A stretch of DNA of 40,765 nt from assembly GCA_010365215.1 (NCBI GenBank), contig JAAFGT010000031.1, positions 1-40,765 of the forward strand, written 5' to 3'. The notes below the pieces were generated by a model that did not search any database, was not told the origin of the DNA, and saw only the letters and a program-made list of their open reading frames with translations. This document shows positions 23,815 to 32,828 of this stretch, piece after piece. Numbering within the stretch: the stretch's first letter is position 1; the number at the start of each line of letters is the position of its first letter. Made by a program: the position numbers and the translations under genes. The DNA comes from Acidipila sp. Its GTDB lineage: Bacteria > Acidobacteriota > Terriglobia > Acidiferrales > UBA7541.

Positions 23815-24642
23815 TTATGGGGCGCCGGAATCCAGCACCCGGGTGAATTCAGCGCCAAATAGAAAAATCATCGACGAGTAGTAGACCCACACGATTACCG
23901 CGACCAGCGAGCCGGCAGCCCCATACGCGGAGCCGACGGCCACCTTGCCCAGATACAGCCCAATCAGGAACTGCCCGATCGTAAACAGCAACGCGGTGAC
24001 ACCCGCTCCAATCCAAATACTCTTCCAAGCGATATTCGCTCCGGGCACGTATCGAAAGACCAGCGCGAACAGCACCGCCACGCCGATCAAAGACGCCAGG
24101 AAGCTAATCACGCTCATCGTGGATGGCGGCATAGGCAGGGAGCGGCCAGCGAGTTTACCGAGTGCCGCCAGCGCGGTGCTGATCACCACGGAAACGAGTA
24201 AAAGCGATCCAATGGCCAGGACCATGCCGAAGGATAAGAAGCGTTGTTTGATGGCCCCCAAAATCCCGGGCGTGCTCTCGGGCCGAACGTCCCATATCTT
24301 ATCCAGCGCGGATCTCAGCTCGTTGAATACGGCGGAAGCTCCAAACAGCAGCGTGATCACGCCGATGAAGGATGCGAACGTCCTGGATCCATGTCTTTGG
24401 GCATGCGTGATCATTCCGTTCACGACCTGCGATCCCTGATGGCCTATCGTATTTTCGACAGCGGTAAGCAAGTCCTTGCGCGCCTCGGAGTGTCCAAAAA
24501 TTAATGCGAAGACGGCGATTGCCAGAATAACCAGAGGCGCCAGCGACAATAGCGCGTAAAAAGCGAGCGCGGCGCCCAAGCGCCTGGCTTCATGCCGGTT
24601 CCACTCGGAGAACGTGCGCTTCAGCATCATCCAAAAGGTCAC
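23815..24642 (-). CDS. YihY/BrkB-family inner-membrane protein
   Basis: An integral membrane protein of the YihY family (older names BrkB and 'ribonuclease BN', the latter now known to be a misassignment). The 275 residues have about six hydrophobic helices and the family segments RRLGAALAFYALLSLAPLVILAIAVFALIFG, ASFIGVITLLFGASAVFNELRSALDKIWDV, and YSSMIFLFGAEFTRV at the C-terminus. The start is GTG at 24642, with a weak ribosome binding site; ATG at 24630 or 24627 is possible. Its function is not established; a role in the envelope or transport is only inferred. Confidence 0.88.
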   Translation of the reverse strand: MTFWMMLKRTFSEWNRHEARRLGAALAFYALLSLAPLVILAIAVFALIFGHSEARKDLLTAVENTIGHQGSQVVNGMITHAQRHGSRTFASFIGVITLLFGASAVFNELRSALDKIWDVRPESTPGILGAIKQRFLSFGMVLAIGSLLLVSVVISTALAALGKLAGRSLPMPPSTMSVISFLASLIGVAVLFALVFRYVPGANIAWKSIWIGAGVTALLFTIGQFLIGLYLGKVAVGSAYGAAGSLVAVIVWVYYSSMIFLFGAEFTRVLDSGAP

Positions 24643-24783
24643 GAAATATTACCGCCTTGCCTGGAGGATAGGGGCATCCGCACAACCCTAACTTATCAAG
24701 CATATCGTTCTGAAAGGAAATTGTAATCCAAAGAACAGTGTACTTTCCCAATCGAGGTTCCCTTTCGAGAGGCCGACTGCCGT

Positions 24784-25251
24784 TCACGCGGTGAGCTGAC
24801 TTAAAAAGGGACGGAGGAGCCAAATTAGAATGACCAGCGGAATCACCACGGCGGCCACGACGGCGAGTAAAATGACGGCCAGGAACATCCAATCGCTACG
24901 GGTATTTGCGCCCGGCTCCTCGCGCTCGCGGAGCAGTAGCCGGTAGTTGCGTCGATTCGCCTTCCAAAAGATATGGAAGGCGTCGCCCGCTAACGGTATC
25001 GCTCCTACGGTTGTTTCCAGCAGCACGTTGGAGATCATGCGAACCAGGGTGATCGGCTTCACGCCGCGCCGCCACGCCGCGAACACAATTAAAAAAGATG
25101 CTGTAGCCGCCAGGGCATCTCCCACCCCGGGCACCCAGCCAATCAAGGCATCGAGACCGAAGCGAATCTTGGTTCCCGGGATCCGCAACATATCGTCCAG
25201 GAGCGTGGCGATGTAGTCGAGGTGTTCGTTTGATGTAAGTAGGCCAGGCAT
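24784..25251 (-). CDS. DUF4112 membrane protein
   Basis: A 155-residue protein with the DUF4112 pattern: IPGTKIRFGLDALIGWVPGVGDALAA, then VRMISNVLLETTVGAIPLAGDAFHIFWKANRRNYRLL. Two weakly hydrophobic segments lie in the domain, and a strong C-terminal membrane helix (about 122-147) follows a hydrophilic linker. The paired P-G-V-G-D and P-L-A-G-D turns are the conserved core. Its function is unknown. It stands alone, with about 140 bases to the YihY gene. ATG at 25251 lacks a strong ribosome binding site. Confidence 0.82.
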   Translation of the reverse strand: MPGLLTSNEHLDYIATLLDDMLRIPGTKIRFGLDALIGWVPGVGDALAATASFLIVFAAWRRGVKPITLVRMISNVLLETTVGAIPLAGDAFHIFWKANRRNYRLLLREREEPGANTRSDWMFLAVILLAVVAAVVIPLVILIWLLRPFLSQLTA

Positions 25252-25438
25252 CGAGTTATTCCACCACCACTATACAGACCTACGCAAACCGGGCTGTTGC
25301 CTGGTAGCGGGTTGAGGCGTGTGGCGATCCGTAGAGTAGGCCCCGCAGCGCAAACTGGCAAAACCTTGTATACTCCCCGGCGTTGTCGGAGTCTAAAGGG
25401 AAATCCCCGGGGGAAAGAATTTCTTGAGAGGAGATCAC

Positions 25439-25900
25439 ATGAAAATTAGAACTAGTCTGCTCACTGTTGCCGCGCTGTTCGTCGGCGTTCTGGTTTGCTT
25501 CGCCTCCCCGCATATGGGGACCTGGAAGTTGAATGATGCCAAGTCCAAGTTGAGCGCCGGAGCCTCGAAAAATACTGACGTCGTCTACGCGGCCGCGGGA
25601 GACAGCATTAAAGTCACCGTGGACGGCACCGACGCCGCCGGCAAGGCCATCCATAACGAATGGACGGGAAAATTTGACGGCAAAGATTACCCTGTGACTG
25701 GAGATACGTCGTCTGACTCGCGGGCGTATAAGCAGGTCAACGATCACACTTTGGCCATGACCATCAAGAAAGACGGCAAGGTTACTATGACCGGCCATAT
25801 CGTCGTCTCCGCCGACGGCAAAAGCCGCACCGTCACCGTCACCGGAACTGACGCCAAGGGAAAAAAGACCACCAGCACTTCGGTCTACGACAAGCAGTAG
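25439..25900 (+). CDS. small secreted protein, lipocalin-like pattern
   Basis: I do not recognise the family by name. The 153-residue product has a signal peptide (about 1-23, ending VCFAS), then HMGTWKLNDAKSKL, a start seen in many secreted proteins of soil bacteria. Alternating strands follow (IKVTVDGTDAAGKAIHNEWTGKFDGKDY, LAMTIKKDGKVTMTGHIVVSADGKSRTVTVTG), giving a likely beta-barrel or beta-sandwich of about 125 residues. ATG at 25439 has GAGAGGAG upstream; the frame also opens at 25424. TATACT at 25369 may be its -10 box. A strong terminator follows, so it is a single-gene transcript. Confidence 0.78.
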   Translation: MKIRTSLLTVAALFVGVLVCFASPHMGTWKLNDAKSKLSAGASKNTDVVYAAAGDSIKVTVDGTDAAGKAIHNEWTGKFDGKDYPVTGDTSSDSRAYKQVNDHTLAMTIKKDGKVTMTGHIVVSADGKSRTVTVTGTDAKGKKTTSTSVYDKQ

Positions 25901-25924
25901 CCGACAGACTCGCTAATTGTGGAG

Positions 25925-25955
25925 GGGCCGCGGATTCCCGCGGCCCTTTTTATTT
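25925..25955 (+). terminator. intrinsic terminator of the small secreted protein gene
   Basis: A perfect 9-base stem GGGCCGCGG / CCGCGGCCC with a 4-base loop (25925-25946) is followed by TTTTTATTTT. It stands 25 bases after the stop codon. Confidence 0.9.
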
Positions 25956-26244
25956 TGCCTGGCCGTCGCAGCGTAGGGCGGCCACCGGGACTAGCCGCTT
26001 TTTTATTTGCTGGTAATAGCGCGAAATAGCTTGGAATTGCGTGAATAGTGTGAGGGCCGCTGCGTCCCGCGCCGCGCGCTGAAAATGGACGGCCAGGTAG
26101 GAGACAATCGAACGCAACCTGACATTACCGGCGCCGCCACAGGTGAGGCGACGCCGGCACGCCATCGGTTCACTCAAATTTTATCTCTCCGCGAACCGCC
26201 AGGCAGCGGCGCTTCACGAAGCAGATCGAGGGCCCAGCCTCTGT
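25956..26244. other. intergenic stretch between convergent genes, nothing recognised
   Basis: About 290 bases separate the terminator at 25925-25955 from the stop codon of the amidase gene. The open frames here overlap each other without credible ribosome binding sites or family resemblance. I see no hairpin with a T-run for the amidase transcript. Confidence 0.5.
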
Positions 26245-28113
26245 CTATAGGTGATGCGCCCGCCGGCGCTCCAGAGTTTTCCTCAACGTGCGAGGCTTCG
26301 CGCCCCCCGGTACCAGCTGAATGCCCGGAGGCAAGGTGTTGCGAGAGTGCGGTGGCTTCAAAGTAGAGCCCGCGATGTGATCGAACGGCACAGTTCGTGC
26401 GAACGTCGGCAGATTGTGCGCGCGCACTTGCGTGACGGCCTCAAACCCCGAGGCCAGCTTGATCAGCTTAGGCTCGCTGAACGCGGTACCGAAGAAGCTG
26501 ACTCCCAGCGGCACGCCCGACACGATGCCTGCGGGCACTTGCACGATTGGATAGCCCGGCCCTGCGGCGAGTCCCGACGTTCCAAAAATAAAGTGATCGC
26601 CGTAAAGCAGGTCGGTAGACCAGGCCGGATTGTCCGTTGCGCTGACCACCGCATCGAGCGAGAACTGGCTGATGGCGGTGTCCATGCTGACGCCCGCCAA
26701 CTGGTCGGCATCCAGCGCCTGGTTGTAGGTCAGGCCGCCGAAGACCGGCTGCGGGTCATCAACGCCGGGGGCCAGCGAGTCGGCCAGATCAAAAATATCC
26801 TGGTTGAAGTAGGGCATCTCGATGGCGGCGTTGGCGTTGTCGAAGGCGATGGCGTCGGTCAACGTCTTGCCGGCCATGGGAACGCCCACGCGCGTGGCAA
26901 AATAATTCTGCACTTCCCGCCTGAAGTCAAAAAGAAGAACCAGAAATTCGCCGCTGGCCGGCGCGAAAGTAAAACCGGCCGCGTCGAGGTCAACAATGGT
27001 GGCGCCGTTTGCCTGCATGGCGGTGATCGCGGCCTCGAATTGCGCCAGCACAGCGGGTGGCGTCGGCACGTTGGGGTCGAATCCATTTAATCCCACGCGG
27101 GTGACGCCGAGGCGCGCGCCCTGTAGGCCGTTGGCATCCAGAAACTGCGTGTAATCCGTGGGAATGTTGGACGGCCTCGGGAAACGATTCCTCCATCCCA
27201 GCGGCACGCCGCCCGTGGCAGCATCGCGGCCATCAAAACTGCGGCTCTGGATGACGCCCAGCGTCACCGCGGCATCCGCCACGGTGCGGGCATGAATTCC
27301 TACAGTGTCTTGGACATGCGTTATCGGCACCACGCCCGCGCGGCTAGTGAGTCCTACCGTAGGCTTAAGTCCTACTACGCCGTTTGCGTTGGCCGGGCAC
27401 ACGACGCTGCCGTCGGTCTCTGTTCCCAGCGACACTGCGCTGAAATTCGCCGATGCGGCAGCCCCTGAACCCGAGCTGGAACCACACGGATTGCGCGCGA
27501 TGCCATAAGGATTATTGGTCTGTCCGCCGCGCCCCGACCATCCGCTGATGGATTCGAACGAACGGAAATTGGCCCATTCCGACAGGTTGGTCTTTCCCAG
27601 GATCACCGCGCCGCCCGCGCGCAGTTTGCCGGCCACCGTGGAATCCTGAACCGCGGGAACTCCGACGAGCGCGAACGACCCTGCGCTGGTCTGCATTTTG
27701 TCTCCGGTATCGATGTTGTCTTTGAGCAGCACGGGAATGCCATGCAGCGGCCCTAAGACGTGGCCTGCCCTGCGCAGCTCGTCGGCCTCTCGCGCCATGG
27801 CCAGCGCGTCGGGGTTCAATTCGATCACCGCGTTAACGCCGGGGCCATCCTGGTCCAGCGCGATGATGCGCGCGATGTATTCCTTGGTCAGCTGCACGGA
27901 AGTCAGCTGCCCGCTGGTCATCTCTGCCTGTAACTCCGCCACCGTGGCTTCATTATGCTTCGTCGGGACGTTCTCGTCAGTGGCGTTGTTGACTGGAGCC
28001 TGAGCGCCGTCCGCTGCTGCCGCCACTGGAGAGAGCAGTAGTGCCGAAAGGCATCCCGCAAAAAAGGCTGGAAGAAATCCCGGAAAAATCTTGCGAATCT
28101 GAGAAATTGCCAT
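26245..28113 (-). CDS. secreted amidase-signature hydrolase
   Basis: An amidase-signature enzyme that hydrolyses a carboxamide, exported from the cytosol. The 622 residues begin with a signal peptide (cut near residue 34). The Ser-cisSer-Lys triad region is intact: Lys131 in PVLLKDNID, the Ser-rich GSSSGSGAA loop (211-219), and the nucleophile Ser236 in [11 protein letters not shown]. The sequence [19 protein letters not shown] and the [18 protein letters not shown] segment are typical of the subgroup often annotated as peptide amidases. It is longer than cytosolic GatA-like members because of the export signal and a basic C-terminal tail (about 590-622). ATG at 28113 has GGGAGG upstream. The substrate is unknown. 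Confidence 0.92.
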   Translation of the reverse strand: MAISQIRKIFPGFLPAFFAGCLSALLLSPVAAAADGAQAPVNNATDENVPTKHNEATVAELQAEMTSGQLTSVQLTKEYIARIIALDQDGPGVNAVIELNPDALAMAREADELRRAGHVLGPLHGIPVLLKDNIDTGDKMQTSAGSFALVGVPAVQDSTVAGKLRAGGAVILGKTNLSEWANFRSFESISGWSGRGGQTNNPYGIARNPCGSSSGSGAAASANFSAVSLGTETDGSVVCPANANGVVGLKPTVGLTSRAGVVPITHVQDTVGIHARTVADAAVTLGVIQSRSFDGRDAATGGVPLGWRNRFPRPSNIPTDYTQFLDANGLQGARLGVTRVGLNGFDPNVPTPPAVLAQFEAAITAMQANGATIVDLDAAGFTFAPASGEFLVLLFDFRREVQNYFATRVGVPMAGKTLTDAIAFDNANAAIEMPYFNQDIFDLADSLAPGVDDPQPVFGGLTYNQALDADQLAGVSMDTAISQFSLDAVVSATDNPAWSTDLLYGDHFIFGTSGLAAGPGYPIVQVPAGIVSGVPLGVSFFGTAFSEPKLIKLASGFEAVTQVRAHNLPTFARTVPFDHIAGSTLKPPHSRNTLPPGIQLVPGGAKPRTLRKTLERRRAHHL

Positions 28114-28405
28114 AATGTCCTCCCGCTGATATCGATCGCTTATACCGGCAAAATGTAGAGAGATATTCCAGGCTAGCTAACCCTATTCTGTTGGCCTTCC
28201 CCGCCGGCTTTCGCGGAGCATACACCCGTTCCGGCAAACCTGCCAGCGCCTCGGCTGATTTTTCACGTGGCCGCACCCCGTCGTCGCCGCACCCCGTTCT
28301 CCGCACCATGACACCTTTTCTAGTTTCACACGTCAAATCAGGTAGTCGATGGTGAATGCCGCTTCGGGGGACCACAGCGCAATCGCCGCGAGGGGAGGCA
28401 ACACT

Positions 28406-28930
28406 ATGCAATTCATAATGGCGATCACGGCTTTCGCGCTGCTTTTGAGTCCAGGCGCGCGACAGGATAAACCGGCGGAGAAGCCAACTCAGAATAACGA
28501 CCAGCACTCCCACGATGTGGACGCCCGCGGAGACCACGTCATGGGTTTCTCGCACGAGAAAGCCACGCATCATTTCCGGCTCTACCCGGACGGCGGCGCC
28601 ATCGAAATTACCTCCAACGACCCGCAAGACGCCGCCACGCGGGATGAAATCCGCCGCCACCTGGGCCACATCCTGGGAATGTTCTCCGCCGGAAATTTTC
28701 GCGCGCCCATGCTGATCCACGCCGTCGATCCGCCAGGCGCCGCGACGATGAAGCAGTTGCGCAGCGAAATCGCCTACAAGTTTGAGAATCTCGATCACGG
28801 CGGCCGCGTCACCATCGTTACCCACAATCCTGAGGCCCTGAAATCTGTACACAAATTTCTGCGATTTCAAATCAAGGACCACAAAACGGGAGATGGGCTG
28901 GAGGTGGTCAAAAATAGACTTCCACTTTAG
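28406..28930 (+). CDS. exported protein of unknown function (His-rich core)
   Basis: I do not recognise a named family. The 174 residues start with a signal peptide (about 1-17), a short polar linker, then a compact domain (about 45-165) with HVMGFSHEKATHHFRLYPDGGAIEI, RDEIRRHLGHILGMFSAGNF, and VDPPGAATMKQLRSEIAYKFENLDHGGRVTIVTH. Regularly placed His residues (SHEKATHHF, RRHLGHI, LIHAVDPPG) could bind metal or haem; that is speculation. ATG at 28406 has GGGGAGG upstream. The gene meets the YceI gene tail to tail with only 3 bases between. Confidence 0.75.
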   Translation: MQFIMAITAFALLLSPGARQDKPAEKPTQNNDQHSHDVDARGDHVMGFSHEKATHHFRLYPDGGAIEITSNDPQDAATRDEIRRHLGHILGMFSAGNFRAPMLIHAVDPPGAATMKQLRSEIAYKFENLDHGGRVTIVTHNPEALKSVHKFLRFQIKDHKTGDGLEVVKNRLPL

Positions 28931-28933
28931 AAG

Positions 28934-29671
28934 CTACTGTGCTGCCTGCACTTCGCCGGACATCTCCATTTCCACATTCACCACCGGCTTTACTTTGAGT
29001 AGAAAATTGCCCGGGTTCTTCATACCCCACTGCACATACGGCACTTCGAACTTGGCTGTTCCCGTCCAGCGATCTCCCCTGAAATCAACCGTAACCAGCG
29101 CGGTGAGCTCGTGCTCCGACCCGTGAATAATAAACATGCCGTCCAACTTCACCTGAGATGCCCCAGCCAGCGCCACTTTACCTTCCTCATGTGTCGGCCG
29201 GAAAACCGCCTCAGGATATTTGGCCGTCTCCAAAATCTCCTTTTGCATGCGCGCGTCGCGTGATTTATTCCCGCTTTCGCCGCTTGCTGCGGAAACCACA
29301 ATCTCCCCGCCAGCCGTCCCTGTTTTCGGGTTGAAATGCACCGTTCCGCTCTTCACGGCGAACGTGCCGTGCACCGTGTGCAAGGAGCTGTCTAATGTCC
29401 AATGCACTTTCGATTGTGCCGGGTCGAGTATCAGGACAATTTCAGAAGTGGCTGCCCTGGTGGACGCCACTCTGCTCGCCCCGCTGGTGGCCTGACGGGG
29501 CGCCTGTCCGGCTAACCGTGCGGCCAACGGACTGGCTTGCCGTGGTGATGGAATCGCCGGGGCGGAAAGGCAGAGTGCTAGACCAAGGATAGCCAGCGCC
29601 CTGACGGTTGAAGACGTCACCGCCTGAGCGCTCTTTGCGAGTCCAGGGACAACTTCGCGGCAATCATTCAT
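28934..29671 (-). CDS. YceI-family periplasmic protein
   Basis: YceI proteins are periplasmic lipocalin-like barrels that bind a long isoprenoid or similar lipid. The 245 residues have an N-terminal signal segment (about 22-40), an Ala/Arg-rich spacer, and the YceI domain (about 77-245). The core shows LDPAQSKVHWTLDSSLHTVHGTF, SGESGNKSRDARMQKEILETAKYPEAVF, and GSEHELTALVTVDF. ATG at 29671 was chosen over the longer frame (to 29728) because it begins a credible signal peptide after a G-rich stretch. The ligand cannot be read from sequence. Confidence 0.87.
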   Translation of the reverse strand: MNDCREVVPGLAKSAQAVTSSTVRALAILGLALCLSAPAIPSPRQASPLAARLAGQAPRQATSGASRVASTRAATSEIVLILDPAQSKVHWTLDSSLHTVHGTFAVKSGTVHFNPKTGTAGGEIVVSAASGESGNKSRDARMQKEILETAKYPEAVFRPTHEEGKVALAGASQVKLDGMFIIHGSEHELTALVTVDFRGDRWTGTAKFEVPYVQWGMKNPGNFLLKVKPVVNVEMEMSGEVQAAQ

Positions 29672-29934
29672 CGAGGTCCCCGTCCCTTTCTTCTCGCGGG
29701 ATGCACACCTGCTTCTCCTGCGATGCACACCCGTTATACCTGGGATGCCCTCGCTGCGGCGAGCTGGGGCCAGAAATCACCACGAATTTACAACCGGCCA
29801 GATAAATCACCAGCAGGAAACACTGTTATACAGCGTTATAGAGCGGGGAGTCAGTACGAGGAGTTAAGTCTGGTCTCCGGCCGCCCCGGTGCCGCGCAAA
29901 TTCCTTGCCGGCGCCGGGGCGGTGGAAACCAAAA

Positions 29935-30372
29935 TTAGGACTTCAATTTATTTTGGGCCTTGGTAAATTCTTCCTTGAAGCCGGGAAGCAGGTCTTCAAT
30001 AAATCCGCCGAGTTTCGTGCTGGCTACGCCCAGCAGTGCGCCAGTGAGCGCGTCCCAGGTCCGCAAAGTGTGGCTCTTGGTCAGCCCAAATGCAGAGCGG
30101 CCGGTGCTGGATGCCTCCCGGGTTTCCCGTTCTGTGGGCCCGGTCCAACGAGATGAGGAACTCTTGCGCGAAGAGCCTACGGAGGGCAGAAGAGCGGAAA
30201 GCAATACGCCTCCGCCGAACGCCAAAGCCAACACCGTGCCGGGGCGCTCTTCCAACTGCGTCCGCCAGTCCACCGCAGACTTCACTTTCTCTTCCAGCTC
30301 GCTGAAATTGTAGCTGAGGTCGTGCCGTGTTGCCTCGATGTGCCGCTCTATTTGATTTGTTGTTTCGCCCAT
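29935..30372 (-). CDS. DUF3618-like membrane-associated protein
   Basis: A 145-residue protein with an N-terminal DUF3618-like helix (TTNQIERHIEATRHDLSYNFSELEEKVKSAVDWR), one hydrophobic helix (about 46-65), a polar Ser/Arg-rich linker, and a second hydrophobic segment with an amphipathic C-terminus. ATG at 30372 has GGAGGAG upstream and lies inside the preceding gene, overlapping it by 25 bases. It is the last of three genes that resemble the enterobacterial yqjD-yqjE-yqjK stress cluster. A role in the membrane under stress is inferred from that gene order. Confidence 0.78.
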   Translation of the reverse strand: MGETTNQIERHIEATRHDLSYNFSELEEKVKSAVDWRTQLEERPGTVLALAFGGGVLLSALLPSVGSSRKSSSSRWTGPTERETREASSTGRSAFGLTKSHTLRTWDALTGALLGVASTKLGGFIEDLLPGFKEEFTKAQNKLKS

Positions 30373-30740
30373 TGGACATTCTCCTCCAAATTTTTAATGG
30401 TTTTCTCGGGAACAGGATTCGCGAGCTTCAATTTCTTGCCGCTGGAGCTCACCAGCGCCATAGCCACCACCGTGAGCACAGCGCCGACGATCAGCGCCGC
30501 CATCCAGCCGGCGATGACCATGGACAGCGCGTAAACCGCTGTCAAAAGGAGGAATCCAGCTCCATAAAAGCCAAGGACCAGGCCCACTCCAAACGTGGCA
30601 GCGGGCCTGGCCGCTTTGGCGGCTTCTTCTTTCAACTCGGTCTTCGCCAGCCGAAATTCGGACCGGATGATTTCCTGCAAATTTCCTACGATGTCCTGCA
30701 GGACCTCGGGGAACGAGCGTTGCATGTGTGGCGTAGCCAT
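30348..30740 (-). CDS. holin-like DUF1469 (YqjE-type) membrane protein
   Basis: A 130-residue protein of the DUF1469 / 'phage holin family' type. It has an amphipathic N-terminus (SFPEVLQDIVGNLQEIIRSEFRLAKTELKEEAAKAARPA), two membrane helices (about 47-66 and 74-97), and a charged tail. The name 'holin' reflects similarity only; no phage genes are near. The segment LIRSEFRLAKTEL is the family hallmark. ATG at 30740 has GGAGG upstream. It overlaps the next gene and follows the previous one by 25 bases, so the three are an operon. Confidence 0.85.
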   Translation of the reverse strand: MATPHMQRSFPEVLQDIVGNLQEIIRSEFRLAKTELKEEAAKAARPAATFGVGLVLGFYGAGFLLLTAVYALSMVIAGWMAALIVGAVLTVVAMALVSSSGKKLKLANPVPEKTIKNLEENVQWAKQQIK

Positions 30741-30765
30741 ATAGGAGGTCCTCCGGGACTGAGAA

Positions 30766-31254
30766 TTAATCGTTGCTGCGCAGACCGCGCGCGACCAGGA
30801 AGCCCAACACAGCCGCTGCTGCCAGCGCCTGGCTGGGATAACGCTTCACCAGCTCCTGCACGTCTTCCGACATGCCTTTCAAGTCGGTCCGGCGGACGTA
30901 ATCAGCCGTTGCTTGAATTTTGTCGGCGGCGGAGTGGGCCACGCCGGACAGTTTGTCGCCGCTCGAATGCAGCGAAGACGCTGTCTGCTCCAGAGCGCCG
31001 GCGGCGGATCCACGCGAATCGTCGATCTTGTCGGCGGCTTTGCGGCCGAATTCAGACACTTTCTCTTTTACTTCGGTGGCCTTCTCGGAGATCTGTTCTT
31101 TCGCGCGAGCGGCCGTTCCAGCAGCCGTGGCAGCGGCTGTGCCTGTTCCCGACGGCGTGCCATAAGAAGACTGGCCAGACTGGCCGAATTGCCCGGACTG
31201 GCCAGACTGCCCGGTCTTTCCAGAGTTCCCCGACTGCTTATTGAAATCGTCCAT
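30766..31254 (-). CDS. DUF883/YqjD-like protein with C-terminal membrane anchor
   Basis: A 162-residue protein. The N-terminus (1-45) is a low-complexity Gly/Ser/Gln stretch with repeated SGQ and GQSGQ units. A long charged helical region follows (about 50-135: AKEQISEKATEVKEKVSEFGRKAADKIDDSRG). It ends in RYPSQALAAAAVLGFLVARGLRS, the typical single anchor of ElaB/YqjD-type proteins, which tie ribosomes or other partners to the membrane in E. coli. ATG at 31254 has GGGGAG upstream; the longer frame to 31326 is unlikely. It is first of the three-gene stress cluster. Confidence 0.8.
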   Translation of the reverse strand: MDDFNKQSGNSGKTGQSGQSGQFGQSGQSSYGTPSGTGTAAATAAGTAARAKEQISEKATEVKEKVSEFGRKAADKIDDSRGSAAGALEQTASSLHSSGDKLSGVAHSAADKIQATADYVRRTDLKGMSEDVQELVKRYPSQALAAAAVLGFLVARGLRSND

Positions 31255-31367
31255 TTGTGTTCTCCCCTTTTTTTTATGATGCAACCTTCGCCATACAGCT
31301 AACAACTTCCGCGCACGGCGCGCCATACGGACAAATAAGTAGGAGTTGACGATGAAACCTGTAGAGG

Positions 31368-31397
31368 CTGGAGCTGTTGAATGGTCAACAGCTCCAG
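31368..31397. terminator. strong hairpin downstream of the GlsB-type gene
   Basis: A perfect 13-base stem CTGGAGCTGTTGA / TCAACAGCTCCAG with a 4-base loop lies about 70 bases after the GlsB-type stop codon (minus strand). There is no T-run on either side, so it may be a processing or RNA-stabilising hairpin instead of a classic terminator. Confidence 0.5.
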
Positions 31398-31465
31398 GGG
31401 CACGAATTTACAAGCCGCGCTGATGAAGAGGAACGACCTATTTAATCCCGGTCATTTAATCCCGA

Positions 31466-31717
31466 TCAGGCCGCTCCACGAAGTGCGTGATAGACGACCA
31501 GAACCACTACCGCGCCAACCACCGCCACCAGGAGGCTGTAGAGATTCAGGCCTGTCACGCCAGCCGACCCGAAGGTGTTGAATAGCCATCCGCCCACCAC
31601 CGCCCCCACAATTCCCAGGACTATATCAAGCAGAACCCCTTCTCCCCGCTTGTTCACGATCTTGCTGCCGATGAAACCCGCAACCAAACCCAACACAATC
31701 CAGGCTACAAAAGACAT
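31466..31717 (-). CDS. GlsB/YeaQ/YmgE-family stress membrane protein
   Basis: A small inner-membrane protein of 83 residues in the transglycosylase-associated family. It has three hydrophobic segments with glycine zippers: VAWIVLGLVAGFIGSKIV, ILGIVGAVVGGWLFNTFG-like DIVLGIVGAVVGGWLFNTFG, and YSLLVAVVGAVVVLVVYHAL. Length and pattern match the family closely. ATG at 31717 has AAGGAGGG 4 bases upstream. Members are usually induced by general stress; here it sits just upstream of the DUF883-like operon on the same strand, which supports a shared envelope-stress role. Confidence 0.9.
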   Translation of the reverse strand: MSFVAWIVLGLVAGFIGSKIVNKRGEGVLLDIVLGIVGAVVGGWLFNTFGSAGVTGLNLYSLLVAVVGAVVVLVVYHALRGAA

Positions 31718-31942
31718 TTGACCCTCCTTTTACGTCTCAATATTCTGGCCGGATTTCTTTTTTCAGGTCCCCGTTACTGTCACAACTTGCGCCATGCTAC
31801 CAGCAGTAAGCACGATGTCTGTGCAATTCGGAACACGCGACCCTTGCCCGCAAGGTCCCGACCGCAGCCTGGCGTGGAGGCCAGCCAAAACCATTTCTTC
31901 GGCGTGCCGCCGCGCTCGACAGCTCGCCGGATATTCCGCTAC

Positions 31943-31948
31943 TATGAT
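31943..31948 (+). promoter_or_regulatory. -10 box suggesting a leaderless transcript
   Basis: TATGAT lies only 5 bases before the ATG at 31954, and there is no Shine-Dalgarno sequence. Transcription from this box would begin at or next to the start codon. No clear -35 box is visible, so the call is tentative. Confidence 0.35.
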
Positions 31949-31953
31949 CGGCG

Positions 31954-32730
31954 ATGAAACATTTCGTCTTCCTGCTTTTCTTTGCGGCGCTTTGCGCGCT
32001 CCCAGCCCAGGCTCAGGATAACTACGAAATTCAGGTCTATGGCGCGGAAACCATCCCTCCCGGCACCACCATGGTCGAGGTGCACAGCAACTTCACGTTT
32101 CAGGGCTCGAAACAGATGGTGAATGGGGTGCGCCCCACCAATCACGCCCTGCACGAGACGCTGGAAATCACCCACGGCTGGAACTCCTGGTTCGAAACCG
32201 GCTTTTATGTTTTTAGCAGCGCCACGCCCGCTAACGGATGGCAGTGGGTAGGCGATCACATCCGCCCGCGCGTGCGCGCACCGGAAGCCTGGCACTGGCC
32301 GGTCGGCGTGAGCCTTTCCGTAGAGTTCGGCTACCAGCGCCCCGCCTACTCCGGTGACACGTGGACCATTGAGCTGCGTCCGATCATCGACAAACAGATC
32401 GGCCGCTGGTATCTGGCTTTTAATCCAGCGCTGGGGCGTTCCTTCCGCGGCCCGGGGCAGAAGCGCGGCTTCGAGTTTTCACCGGCCTTCAAGGCCGGCT
32501 TCGACATCACGAAGAAAATAAACGCCGGCCTGGAATACTACGGCGCGCTGGGTCCGCTGTCAGGCATCGACCCGGTGAGCGACCAGCAGCAGCAGATCGT
32601 CCCCACCATCGACCTGAACCTCAGCCCGCGCTGGGAATTTAATTTTGGCGTCGGCGTGGGAGTCACGCACAGCACCGATCACCTGATCGTCAAGATGATT
32701 CTTGGCCGGCGCTTCGGCGGCGCGAAGTAG
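31954..32730 (+). CDS. outer-membrane beta-barrel protein
   Basis: A 258-residue exported protein with a signal peptide cut after ALPAQA (about residue 20). The mature part is made of alternating amphipathic strands with aromatic girdles (MVEVHSNFTFQG, ETLEITHGWNSWFETGFYVF, WPVGVSLSVEFGYQRP, WTIELRPIIDKQIGRWYLAFNPAL, INAGLEYYGALG). It ends in a strand near WEFNFGVGVGVTH followed by DHLIVKMILGRRF. This is the pattern of outer-membrane barrels of 10-12 strands. The function is unknown. The helicase gene follows about 100 bases downstream but is unlikely to be related. Confidence 0.8.
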   Translation: MKHFVFLLFFAALCALPAQAQDNYEIQVYGAETIPPGTTMVEVHSNFTFQGSKQMVNGVRPTNHALHETLEITHGWNSWFETGFYVFSSATPANGWQWVGDHIRPRVRAPEAWHWPVGVSLSVEFGYQRPAYSGDTWTIELRPIIDKQIGRWYLAFNPALGRSFRGPGQKRGFEFSPAFKAGFDITKKINAGLEYYGALGPLSGIDPVSDQQQQIVPTIDLNLSPRWEFNFGVGVGVTHSTDHLIVKMILGRRFGGAK

Positions 32731-32828
32731 CACGAGCAAAAATTCCAAGCGCTTTTTAAAATGGCTCGCCGCGCCTCACTCGACCGCGGCGGCGCATTCG
32801 GCTAACATCTATAAACCAGAGAATAAAC

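Noticed and set aside
30348-30740. Holin-like protein as a sign of prophage
   Set aside because: The DUF1469 family is common on chromosomes beside DUF883 genes, and no other phage genes are present.
31352-31423. 23-codon plus-strand ORF (starts MKPVEAG) with GGAG upstream
   Set aside because: It has no promoter or terminator of its own and mostly encodes the arms of a perfect hairpin, which explains the sequence better.
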